NCBI GenBank assembly: GCA_029449235.1
Contig: JANATG010000013.1
Coordinates: 1,302,001 to 1,366,000 of the forward strand
Source: Linnemannia schmuckeri
Lineage: Eukaryota > Mortierellomycota > Mortierellomycetes > Mortierellales > Mortierellaceae
Direction: 5' to 3'
Length of the DNA: 64,000 nt
In this document: one piece after another, positions 55,237 through 64,000 of the stretch
Layout of the letters: each line of letters begins with the position of its first letter
Numbering within the stretch: the first letter of the stretch is position 1
The notes under the pieces: generated by a model
Database searches by the model: none
What the model saw: only the letters and a program-made list of their open reading frames with translations
Told to the model about the DNA's origin: nothing
Translations under genes and position numbers: made by a program

Positions 55237-55578
55237 TCACACTCTTCCCGATCGGTTGCGGGGAGGAGAGTATTTGCACTCGGCCTTTACATGCAAGGGG
55301 GCTGGAGCGAGCATTACACCCATCTCACCGTCCTGTGAATCTCCTTCTTCATCACCCTCCTCAATTTCCTCCTCCTTCTCCTCGGCCTGTTCCTCCTCAC
55401 CATCATCTTCATGCTCATTGTCCCATTCCTCAGCTTCTTCCTCTCCTTCTTCCTCTTCTTCTTCCTCCGCTTGCTCTTCATCCCAAGCCTCAACGTATGG
55501 GTCTTGATACCCTTCAGGAAGAGCTTGACGGATGTTGTAGAGACGCCCAAGAGAAAGCCTGTTGCGCGAGTGATGCCG
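55237..55578 (-). pseudogene. orphan acidic coding fragment, unrecognised
   Basis: Minus-strand frame of 113 residues between stops. It begins with protein-like Arg-Asn-Arg-Leu-Ser-Leu-Gly-Arg-Leu-Tyr-Asn-Ile-Arg-Gln-Ala-Leu-Pro-Glu-Gly-Tyr, then Tyr-Val-Glu-Ala-Trp-Asp, and about 50 residues that are mostly Glu and Asp. The plus-strand and alternate minus frames here are Pro/Ser- or Lys/Arg-rich shadows. No ATG at the front. CAACAG near 55555 could be an acceptor, but no earlier exon was found. Confidence 0.4.
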
Positions 55579-55920
55579 TCAACTTAGTGTTTCTTTTCTG
55601 TCTGATGGGTGGCATGTTGCTGCAAAGAGGGCTTTGGCTGATAATGATAATGATATGTGTGTGTACGCAAGAGCTATGTTCGTGAATGTAAGTTACAGTA
55701 TCTCCGACAACATCACCACAAAACTATTGCACAAAATAATTACATTAAGTCTTCGCACACAAGCCACCAATAAAGACAAATCCTTCAAAAAAAAAAAACC
55801 TTTCCTCTTTTCAATACTCAATAAAACACAATTGATACAAGCCCCTTAGTAATATACCCAAATCTGCACTACACATCCCATTTATTCAAGATCCTTCCTC
55901 CTACCCTTACAGCTGCCTCA
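55579..55920. other. spacer upstream of SYD member I
   Basis: A/T-rich. The only TATA-like site is AATATACC at about 55851, weaker than in other members. No gene. Confidence 0.4.
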
Positions 55921-56160
55921 ATGTCGCGCAACAACGGATCCTTTGGCATACCGATAGTCCTAGAAGAGGATGAAATATCTTTTCTCGAATCCACCATCGC
56001 CTCATACGAGCTACCTATCATCCTATAGCCGACCATTCGAGATCATCAGGACGTGGTTCAAGTACAGCTGGGTGCTGCTCAAGCTCTGGCACGTGTCCTG
56101 ATCATCGCTGCTGCTATGGTCGTCGTCGCTGCCGTTGTTGTCGTCGTTATCATTAGCTAG
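55921..56160 (+). pseudogene. SYD-family member I, broken by a stop
   Basis: Partner of member C. Met-Ser-Arg-Asn start, then FGIPIVLEEDE and IASYELPIIL. A TAG at 56026-56028 stands where C has TTG (Leu). After it the frame still encodes VQVQLGAAQALARV and a Val/Ala/Ile tail to TAG 56158-56160. One substitution accounts for the break, so inactivation looks recent. A 35-residue peptide could still be made. Confidence 0.6.
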
Positions 56161-58700
56161 GAATACTTCGCTAAACCGATTCGGTCAACCGCGCTAGGGA
56201 GAGGGAAGAGGTAAAGATGAAAGGGTCGAGATGAAGAGCGAGAGAAGGAACGGAGATGCAGTCCAGCCGAGTTAATATGGTGACGGCAGTAAAAGGGTAC
56301 CAGTTGGCAAGGGTGAAGAAATTAGCCTGCGCGAGTAAGAGTGGGGTTCGAGATTGTAAGCAAGGAGAAGAGACGCACTAAACAGTCACGATACGAATTT
56401 TAATACAACCATTAATATTTACCACTCTTGTCTTCCCTCTTCACCAGCTGATTTATTCTTTTTATCGCCATCCTCATCAACCCGACAGTTAAACACGTCA
56501 TGAACGCTAATGGTAATATGTCTGCTAAAAAAAAATTGGCGACATGGTTGTAGAAAAATGCAATCGGCAACATACCTGTTGAAAACGCAGTGGGCGACAC
56601 GACCGATGACTCTTTACCCCTTCCCTTCCTCTCTGCCCCTCCAGCACCTGGGTGGGTCATACTATGTGAGGTGCTAAAGAGAGGGATTGGTCCCAGTGTA
56701 GCTTTTGCCAGTGTTTGTGTGGAGAGGAAAGTATTATGAGGAAAAGAGAACTGGCGACGAATTGCTGAGAATGGCGAATAAGTCCAGTAGTACTTTTAAC
56801 GCTGGCACAGCTGCCGAGAGAATGGGATGGGCACGAGTGATGAGTTGGCCTTACTTTACCATCAAAGTGTACTTCCCGCTAACACAGATTACAATTGTTG
56901 TGTTGCCCTTCTTGTTGGATCAGATGTCTGGCAACACAGCAGACAGTCCAATCGCATTTTGTGACCCTAATCACAAAACCTTGGCAAGGCAGCTGTCCAT
57001 CCGCAACTCCAAGAAATCGCGTCTCGTCTCTCTTCCACCCGAGCTCCTTAAACTGGTCAGCTTCTACCTCACTGACCCGCTTGACCTTCTCGGTTCTTGT
57101 ACACATGCCATGAGTTGTTCTTCCTCGCCGTCCCCGCTGATTGGTATTCCCTTGTCACCTACACCTATACCAACTGGGTCAAATCATGCGGTGGCCCTAA
57201 AGAGAGAGATTGGAAGACCGATGGTTCTCAAGGATACCGCCCAGGGGGTTCGTCTTGGTTATAGCCTACCACCTTGCCGACGACATCTACCTTCCTGACT
57301 GTTGCCTCCGCTGCCTTGCCTTCTGCGCTTTCGGTCCTGATAATTACTGCAGCTACCACTGCTGCTGCTGACGTCACAGATTATAAGTCTTCGCCGAGTT
57401 CAGTTTCTCTTGGCTCGCAGTGGTTGTAGTGGGCCATTAGCCCCCCTCCCCTCCCTCTCATCGTCTGCGTTCCCCCCGGACGAGTTTGACCGTCGCCGCC
57501 CCCTCAAGGCCAAACTTTCTGAGGCTCAGTGCTTCGAGACCGACCCAGAGACCTTAGCCGCCACCGGTGTCCAGTGGGTCCGCATGGGATCCCCGATATA
57601 TAACATTGATCGAGACTCTTACACCGTCATTGCAGACTCGAGGATCACCCGTCCAAAGTCCGTCCCCCCAAGAACGACGGTGGCGACCCCGTCCTCACGA
57701 CCACGAGATCCTGTTTTAAAACTTGCCCGAGCTGACGAGCCTCATTGCTCGTTGCAACAGCGATTTTTGGGAGAAGGACAAGAAGGCCGGCCCCAGGCCT
57801 AGCTCTGGTGCCATCCCTTCACCCGCGACATGATGCAAGTGGCGCAGGTTGTCGGAATCAAGCATTACTCCGAGAATACCGTTGAAGGCAGATGTATCGT
57901 CGTCGTCATCGCTTTTGGATAGTGTGCTTGTCCCTGAGTCAATAACGCCACTGTTTCGCATATCCTTGGCGTTTGGCTGATGCTCAAGGTCGTTGAGGTG
58001 AGGGTATCAGTGACACAGATGGCCCATCTCTTCAACTGGATGATGAATCATTCCGTGCATCGCCAAGTCTTGAATCCAAGGTGGCCAGTGAGTGTTTTCG
58101 GATCAAGTCTGATAGTATTGTCAAGTACGAGAGTTAGCACCACATCACAGTGCGCGGGCGCATCGTCGAGCTTCACTCTGCATTTGAACCTGATCAACCT
58201 GCAATGGCTTCGACGGGAGGCGGTCAGTCATCAACCCTATGGATGTGGACATTTAGCAGGGGAAAGTTGATTGCATAGCCATCTTTGGTACTCAGAGCTC
58301 AGATGTGGCGTCGTGATGGTTATCAAGAAGGCCCTCTACAGTGATAACGAAGCTGATCTTGACAAGAAGACCTACTCGAACAAGGCCGTGAGTCGTGGAG
58401 TGAGCTGCATGACGTCGTGTCCAGATCGCAGTGGCTACGAACACTTGCTTGTCTTGTTCAACCAGCGCGGAAGGGAGATAGTCTGGGATTGGGTTCACAA
58501 AAAGTAATTCATACAACTCCACCCTATCCATAATAAGAACAGGACAAAGGGAACACGGAAAGTTTGCAGACAACGACAATGGAACCTCCAGGATCGTCGC
58601 ACTAACAGATGGAGCCAACAGTAAGTGGGAGACATTCCGGTGGAATATCGCTGTGCAGTTTATTGTGTATGTTATGTGTGATCCCACTAGAGGTTCAAAT
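56161..58700 (+). pseudogene. F-box-like/unrecognised relic in duplicated block (copy 2)
   Basis: Collinear with 34564-36800. The best island (56705-57115) contains Ser-Arg-Leu-Val-Ser-Leu-Pro-Pro-Glu-Leu-Leu and Leu-Thr-Asp-Pro-Leu-Asp-Leu-Leu-Gly, the usual opening of an F-box. After a frame change the Trp-Tyr-Ser-Leu-Val-Thr-Tyr-Thr-Tyr-Thr-Asn-Trp segment follows. Further islands lie at 57410-57802 (Ala-Thr-Gly-Val-Gln-Trp-Val) and 58271-58507 (Ser-Gly-Tyr-Glu-His-Leu-Leu-Val-Leu-Phe). Stops and frameshifts separate them. F-box proteins recruit substrates to SCF ubiquitin ligases; this copy cannot do so as it stands. Confidence 0.55.
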
Positions 58701-59753
58701 TGCACTATTAAATAAATAACACCCAAAAAAAATCGATGCCATTTTGACAGTGTGACACTCATTCATATATATTTTTTTTTTATTTGAGACGAGCACAACT
58801 AAAAGGGGCTTGAGAGACGCTGCTTTTATGCCAACTACCGGCAGTCTTGACCATCACATGCACCAATAACCAGCCTGCTCATTCTTGCATCACACATCAA
58901 CCACATCCACCTTCCTAATTTCACAATCATTACACATGCAACACAAACGTACTGTACTCACGGCTTATTGACCTCCACACCTTGCATCCCCATCACCACC
59001 AAAAAGAGGACGAGCGCCATAGCTCATCTTTTGGCCACTTTTTCGTGTCTATTGGCGTGAGAGGAGCGGATGCACAGAGAAGGAGGAGGATCGACAATAC
59101 AAGAGTAAAAAGGATGATAGTGCTGTTCGTTTAGCTTGACATTTTTGGTTATATATCTGTTGTGGCTAAAGGGCAGGCATGGAGCACAAGGAGGATGTGC
59201 GTATGTTCCTATAGTGAGGCGAATGGTGGGTATTTAGTGGTGAGCATGCACGCTTCCATTTACTTTGACCATCTAGTACGACACTTCTTGATAGTTGGTG
59301 AATAGAGAATAGGAGAGGCCGCTTGGCCCTGACCTGGACTAATTTCCGAATAAGTGTCTCAGCAGGTACGGCGTCGTTTTATTGCAGTGGTAATAAGAAG
59401 TGGCAAAGGTTGAACGCTAGGATTTACAGGGATGTCAAAATAGACGGCCGTGGTTCTAATTCATTCACCGGGATGATTCGCCAGCGAGCTTGCAGTTAAA
59501 AGATAAAGGAAGTGAAGTGAAAGTGGAAGTGGAAGTGTGCAAAGGCCCATTCGGGAAAAATGTGCTTAGTTTGTGATTGATAATATGTCACAAGTTTTTT
59601 GACTGCATGAATTGGAGGCTCGACACCTCGCCTAAGTACAGCATCATGTTGCTACTGGTGGTGTGGAGCAAAGGCATGGCCTCTCAGTGTACACCTTTTC
59701 ATCCAAGTCAATATATAGTTAGAACCTAGCACATTTTGTAGAAGTGGAAACCG
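58701..59753. other. spacer upstream of SYD member J
   Basis: No gene seen. Short GAAGTG/AAGTGG repeats near 59511-59540. Confidence 0.4.
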
Positions 59754-59761
59754 TATAAATA
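59754..59761 (+). promoter_or_regulatory. TATA box, SYD member J
   Basis: TATAAATA, 89 bp before the ATG at 59843. The leader resembles that of H (CACGACGACTGACACACAGTTC). Confidence 0.6.
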
Positions 59762-59842
59762 CCTACCGTTTTACGAATAACAAAAAAAAACGTACAGCCA
59801 CAACCACTGCCTACATTCACGACGACTGACACACAGTTCAAA

Positions 59843-60118
59843 ATGCCGCACAATACCCGATACATTCCCCAGCTGCCTCATGATACTGACTGTGCCCCCT
59901 CCCCACTTCTAGACACCGTCGTCTCATATGATGAGATCCTTCTCATCCAACCACAATTTCTTTAAAATGCACCAGTTACCCTTCAAGTCCAGCTGAGTGC
60001 TCTGACTCTTAGTGGTGCCCACGATGTCGAGTAAGCTAACTCTATCGAAGACGAGAACTTGATGGTTGATCATGTCGATGGTGATTTTGAGTTCGAGGAG
60101 GAGACACAACAAAAATAA
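59843..60118 (+). pseudogene. SYD-family member J, broken by two stops
   Basis: Canonical member with the full-length frame still readable: Met-Pro-His-Asn start, VVSYDEI core, VQLSALTL, DHVDGDFEFEEETQQK end. Two TAA codons interrupt it, at 59963-59965 (A has CAG, Gln) and 60032-60034 (A has CAA, Gln). No indels were needed to align it. The TATA box and AATAAAGT remain. Confidence 0.65.
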
Positions 60119-60693
60119 TCCACCTTGACATAAAAAAACCGCCATATATATTGACCCACGCATGCCCCTCTTGTGACTGCAAGGACCATTCTCTTCTATC
60201 TGAGCGTCGCCCTGTCGTCTTCTTCGTCCTCCCTATCGGCCTGACCAATTCCCCTTCTGCGTCGCCCTTTCATCTTTGTCGTGCCATCCATTCGCCTGTG
60301 CCATCCTTCGTTTTCCGCCTACTTCATTTGTCGCGTTCCCCTCTTTTGTCCTCTTCTTATATTTGTCTAACCTGACTCCATTTGTTTCTCTTGATGCCTC
60401 ATTCCTCTTGTTCATCCAACCTTCCTGCCCATCCTCCCTTCCTTTCTCACTCTCCTACAGACACACTCAATGGACCAATACACCATGACAAATCTTCATG
60501 CACCTAATTCCAATACCTCTGTTTTCGCGCCTCTTTCAATTTTGGTGACTCCATCAACCTTCTTTTCTTTCTTTGCTTGGCTTTAGGCTGTCGGTGTCCT
60601 CTTAGCAGTTTTTTTCTCATCTGTTTCTTTTTGTTATCATGCAGCGCTTTTCTCGCTGTTGTTAAATGCCTTTATTTCGCTAAGATAAATAAA
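60119..60693 (+). repeat. 3' block of SYD member J ending in AATAAA
   Basis: C/T-rich region with a GACTGCAAGGACCATTCTC box at 60174-60192, corresponding to CTGCAAGGTCCAC in A and D. It ends AAGATAAATAAAGTATTGATTC, with AATAAA at 60688-60693. Confidence 0.55.
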
Positions 60694-62190
60694 GTATTGA
60701 TTCTCGTTGATTGATGATCACTCTTCATGATTTGTTGACCCTTCTATAGTACTACTCCGACTTTTGTCGCATAGTTTTCTCGCTTATCGTTTTGTAGGGC
60801 TGTGATCCGAGGTTAAGCCCTATTTTGTATTTTGTTCTCTCTTATCTTTCATCTCTATTTTTATTCTTTACCTCTGTGCATCTTACTTTGCATGCAGTCT
60901 ATGTAAGGGTGTCACGCTGGTCAAGTATGAAATGATCTGTACGAAATGCTGGAACTAAACAGACAGAATTTTGGCGATTTTGGTGCTTTGTTTCCCGTTC
61001 CAGCCTCGACATCACATTGGCAGATGCTAATTTCAGCGATTTAGGGGAAAGGACGGAATGCGAGAGTGCATGGAGGTGGATACAAGCACTGTAGCAGGAG
61101 AGAGAAGGAAAACAAGCCCTTATCTATTTGTACGGTATGTCTTCCCTACCCAAAATGGCCCATCATCTAGGCCCAACTGGACAACATGCAAATATTGCAT
61201 GGTAGACTGATGCGGATTGAGACAAATTGACCAAAGGCGAAGATGTTACCTTCAAACATGCCGGAAAGATACGCCTCCATACAATACACCTGCAATAGGA
61301 TGATTGGTTTTTTCTTCATCTTAATTTGTCTATGCCTTGTTCAAAGCTGTTCATCTGCTTATCCCTCACCATATTCCTGTACTTTCCCTTTTCTAACTAC
61401 TGTTGATCTCATCTCCTTCTCCCTGATCCTCTCTTTCGCTTCCAAGTGTAACGCTTAACGAGTCTCATTTGTTCTTTGCCTTTTTTCATTTTAACCTCAC
61501 CGTGTACTGTACTGTCGAGCCCTCTCCTGGAATCCACGCGGCGCTCAAACAACAGGAATCCGCAGGGTTGAACCTAATCGTGTGGTTTTGAAACGCACGT
61601 TTCATCCAGGTTCATGAACAGCGTGCGCTGTTACCGTTCTGTTTCATATTTAAAGGTCACCCACGTGTCCCCTTCGTTTTTGGTCTCCCCCTTTTTTTGG
61701 CTCATCTCATTTTGGACAGATCCTCCTCCTGCTTTTTCTTTTTATGCACCCTTGCAGAGCAGCCTAAAAGATGCATCGAAAAAAGTGTGCCCTAGAGAAA
61801 GTCTCTATCTCTTTGCTGCATGTCCAGCCAATAGGGAAGGGTGGAACAAGAAGAACGACCTTGGAGAAAAACGACTCTAGCCCCTTGCACCTTGCACGTA
61901 GTCAATTCGGAAGTGAAAATATATTTCAATTGCCCGGGCATGTGAACTGACTAGCCTCTGGTCTGCAGGTACCGTGGTACAAAAGTCCAGTCCCTCAAAT
62001 TCCGAGTCTTGAGACGTTTCAACAGTACCCAATGTCGACATCCTTGGCAAAAGGGCTTATGCTTCCGAGATGCATTGGGTTGGAGTAAAAGAAAAAAACA
62101 TGGCAGTCGTCCCTTGCCTTTGCCAACAGGCCAATCGACGAAGGCATGGCCATACCTAACCTTTCTTTTGCTTTCTTTTGTCTTTTTTCA
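60694..62190. other. spacer with diverged block R
   Basis: 61740-61812 is a diverged copy of block R (TTTTTATGCACCCTTGCAGAGCAG ... GAGAAAGTCTC). No supported gene. Confidence 0.45.
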
Positions 62191-62197
62191 TATAAAT
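62191..62197 (+). promoter_or_regulatory. TATA box, SYD member K
   Basis: TATAAAT, 80 bp before the ATG at 62271. Confidence 0.55.
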
Positions 62198-62270
62198 GAC
62201 CATGATTGTCCTGTTTCTCAAGTAGCCAAATAAGAACACAAGAAAAGCATTGACGCACTTTTTACTATTA

Positions 62271-62714
62271 ATGTCCCATCACGATGTATTCTTTTATCAC
62301 ACTCCAAGACAAGTTGACAACAACTATCCTTCATCTCTTCCAGTTGTCATCATGTCGTACGACGATCCCCCGCTTGCTGATCTGCCTGCGATTCAAGCCC
62401 AATTGACTGCGATTCAAGCCCAGCTCGATGCTTTGACCGTTGCCACTGATCAACAAGAAGACGATGTCGATCAAGAAGGCGATGTCGATCAAGAAGTAGA
62501 CGATGTCGATCAAGAAGTAGACGATGTCGATCAAGAAGTAGACGATGTCGATCAAGAAGAAGATGTGGCAGATCAAGACGAGGATGCTGTTAATCAAAAC
62601 GATGGTGATGTCGAGCAAGGCATCGCTGATGTGGAGGACGGGGATGAGAAGTGGAATGATGTAATAGTTGATCAAACAGAAAGCCTGGAGACCGAGGAGT
62701 CAGAACAGGTGTAG
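62271..62714 (+). CDS. SYD-family protein, member K (acidic heptad repeat)
   Basis: Intronless, 147 aa. Met-Ser-His-His-Asp start, HTPRQVDNNYPSSLP, IMSYDDPP core at about 28-35, IQAQLTAIQAQLDALTVA, then a tandem heptad Asp-Asp-Val-Asp-Gln-Glu-Val repeated about four to five times, followed by further Asp/Glu-rich sequence to the end. The N-terminal half groups with B and F, and the VQ-QL-AL motif is duplicated. I take ATG 62271 and not the in-frame TTG upstream. The repeat is a 21-bp minisatellite (62463-62570). No known domain; the C-terminus is highly acidic and probably disordered. Confidence 0.65.
   Translation: MSHHDVFFYHTPRQVDNNYPSSLPVVIMSYDDPPLADLPAIQAQLTAIQAQLDALTVATDQQEDDVDQEGDVDQEVDDVDQEVDDVDQEVDDVDQEEDVADQDEDAVNQNDGDVEQGIADVEDGDEKWNDVIVDQTESLETEESEQV
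62463..62570 (+). repeat. 21-bp coding minisatellite in member K
   Basis: Units of GATGTCGATCAAGAAGTAGAC, three of them identical or nearly so, flanked by 18-bp shortened versions (GATGTCGATCAAGAAGGC, GATGTCGATCAAGAAGAA). All are in frame. Confidence 0.85.
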
Positions 62715-64000
62715 CAATGGCTGGCCGTCGTGCTACTTTCACTTGTTACTTTTTTTGTGTCACCAACCTCATCGCTTGTACACTCATTTGTCAACCAGGT
62801 CACGTTTTTACCCTCTTTAATGCTAATAAATTATTTGTTGAAGAAAGCGATAACGGGTCTTGTCTCCCACTGTTCTTTTGCTCTTCACTCTCGTTTCCCC
62901 TTGTCTTCGCCTTTCCTTTCGCTACAGAATTGTTGCTCCGGTGGCAGGGCTCCTTCTTTCTATACTCACGCCAAGACAATACCTCCAATGACTAGTTCCC
63001 TTCAGTCTTGAAATATAGAGCATGAACCCATGACCAACTTGCTCATTGCTGAATCCCCAGTAATATGCATTTACGCTCTCTCATCACAGTCTTCGCAACA
63101 CCTGTCACTCAAACGCTATTGACTTTTGACACCTCGTCAATGGTTCAGTTGCTCTTACTTTCCTGTCTATCGGACAGAGAGGGAGAGAGAGGAAAAGATA
63201 GAAGAAATATACAAAAAAAGAAAAAGGAAAAAAAAAAAAGAATGAAAAGTTGTTCTTGCTGATCCAAGGTGAAAGAAGACAGAAGAGTACCTCTCTCCTG
63301 TACTTTAAAGTCATGGTTCAGCACAACCAGAAATGAAAACAGAGTTCATAAGACTCCCCTCTCCCTCCTTACTTGGATTGCATCTCGCTTTTTTTGTTCT
63401 CCGTCATTTGCTAATTGTGGTTAAGGTTGTAGGAAGAGTGTGGGTGGTAGGGATGTGAGAGTAAGGGATTACGACAAAGAAACCACTGCTGACCATATTC
63501 GCATATCGGAATGGAAAGGAGAGTTGTAAAAGACGCTCCTCACAGTTTGCCCTCTCCCTTATACGATGATCAGGCGTGATGATGATACCAAATCGGCTTT
63601 CACTCTTATCGATTCGAGTTGTGTCTTACATTTTGCACCCTCTGCCCTCTCCCCCTCGCTCCCTCCTGTCGCACTCCTTCCTTCAGTCGTGGAAATGAGT
63701 AACTATATTGAGATGTCAACAAAAGAACCTAAAAAAAGGCGTGGAGTGAGGATGCGTGCAATCTCTTGTTCCTCCGCTTCATCACCCTTAACGATACGGA
63801 TCCACATTGAGGATGAGAAGCAAGGGGTGATAGCCCATCGAGAATTGCGCTGACCAAGAGTGAATAGGGGATTAGCAAAGCACTGTAGCAATTGCAAGAT
63901 GTGCAAATAAACAAAAAGCTCTTTTTATGTTCTCTTCCCTCTTCGCCTCCTCATTTCTTGCGAAATGGTAGTTCTCATGAGTGAAAAATAAAAATCGTAT
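62715..64000. other. right-edge spacer with B/F/K downstream block
   Basis: 62990-63500 matches the blocks after B and F (see 63268-63318). An AATAAA-like signal for K lies near 62822-62827. Beyond 63560 a 95-codon plus frame (63566-63853) is weak and unsupported. Confidence 0.45.

Noticed and set aside
55256..55507. Ser/Pro-rich plus-strand frame and Lys/Arg-rich minus-strand frame
   Set aside because: Both are shadows of the acidic minus-strand frame at 55237-55578, which has the more protein-like flanks.
62463..62570. Regular repeat resembling a CRISPR array
   Set aside because: Units are 21 bp, contiguous without spacers and in frame within a coding sequence, so it is a minisatellite.

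Overview
The window reads as nuclear DNA of an early-diverging filamentous fungus. Genes have short spliceosomal introns (about 75-400 bp, GTAAGT/GTATGT/GTACxT donors, CTAAC-like branch sites, AG acceptors), and the products are typical fungal proteins: an O-acetylhomoserine sulfhydrylase start, a Zn2Cys6 regulator, SAGA Spt7, and an ergosteryl/ceramide beta-glucosidase. The style resembles Mortierellomycota, but that placement is an inference. No organellar, bacterial, rRNA, tRNA or CRISPR feature was found.

Left half (1-28.2 kb) is an ordinary conserved region. It starts with the first exon of a MET17-like gene running off the left edge (minus). Then come a Zn2Cys6 regulator (3.4-5.4 kb, minus), a six-exon SPT7 with an unusual Arg-Asp tail (8.5-14.8 kb, plus), a decayed coding relic (15.2-16.1 kb, minus), a pirin (17.6-18.5 kb, minus), a four-exon TPMT/HOL-type methyltransferase (19.1-20.2 kb, minus), a five-exon glycolipid transfer protein (20.8-22.4 kb, plus) and a four-exon GH5 steryl/ceramide glucosidase (23.7-28.2 kb, plus). 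The last two plausibly act on the same glycolipids.

Right half (28.2-64 kb) is a gene-poor accessory region dominated by one thing I do not recognise from any described family. Eleven related, intronless, small-protein genes or relics all lie on the plus strand, at about 28.9, 32.3, 34.3, 38.2, 39.8, 42.5, 44.5, 54.0, 55.9, 59.8 and 62.3 kb. Ten have a TATA box 60-140 bp before the start codon, and several share a CA-rich leader and a long C/T-rich 3' region ending in AATAAAGT. The proteins share an N-terminal half (Met-Pro/Ser-His-Asn start, Pro-Arg-His, a Ser-Tyr-Asp/Gly core) and a VQxQLxAL motif. Their C-termini diverge sharply: acidic, hydrophobic tail-anchor-like, basic, or an expanded Asp-Asp-Val-Asp-Gln-Glu-Val repeat. 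I call it the 'SYD family' here as an ad hoc label. Two members are broken by stops.

Around the array the DNA is a mosaic of duplications and relics. A block at 34.3-36.8 kb recurs at 55.9-58.7 kb, with an F-box-like relic. A broken copy of the GH5 3' end lies at 37.2-37.4 kb. There are a pogo/Tigger-like DDE transposase relic next to a WNK-CCT-like fragment (50.9-51.9 kb), an inverted-repeat pair (51.9/53.0 kb) and several orphan coding-like pieces. One intact larger gene sits inside, a secreted type-B carboxylesterase (47.5-50.0 kb). The contrast of a conserved left half and a fast-evolving, duplicating right half is the main message. All similarity statements rest on reading by eye; no searches or alignments were run.
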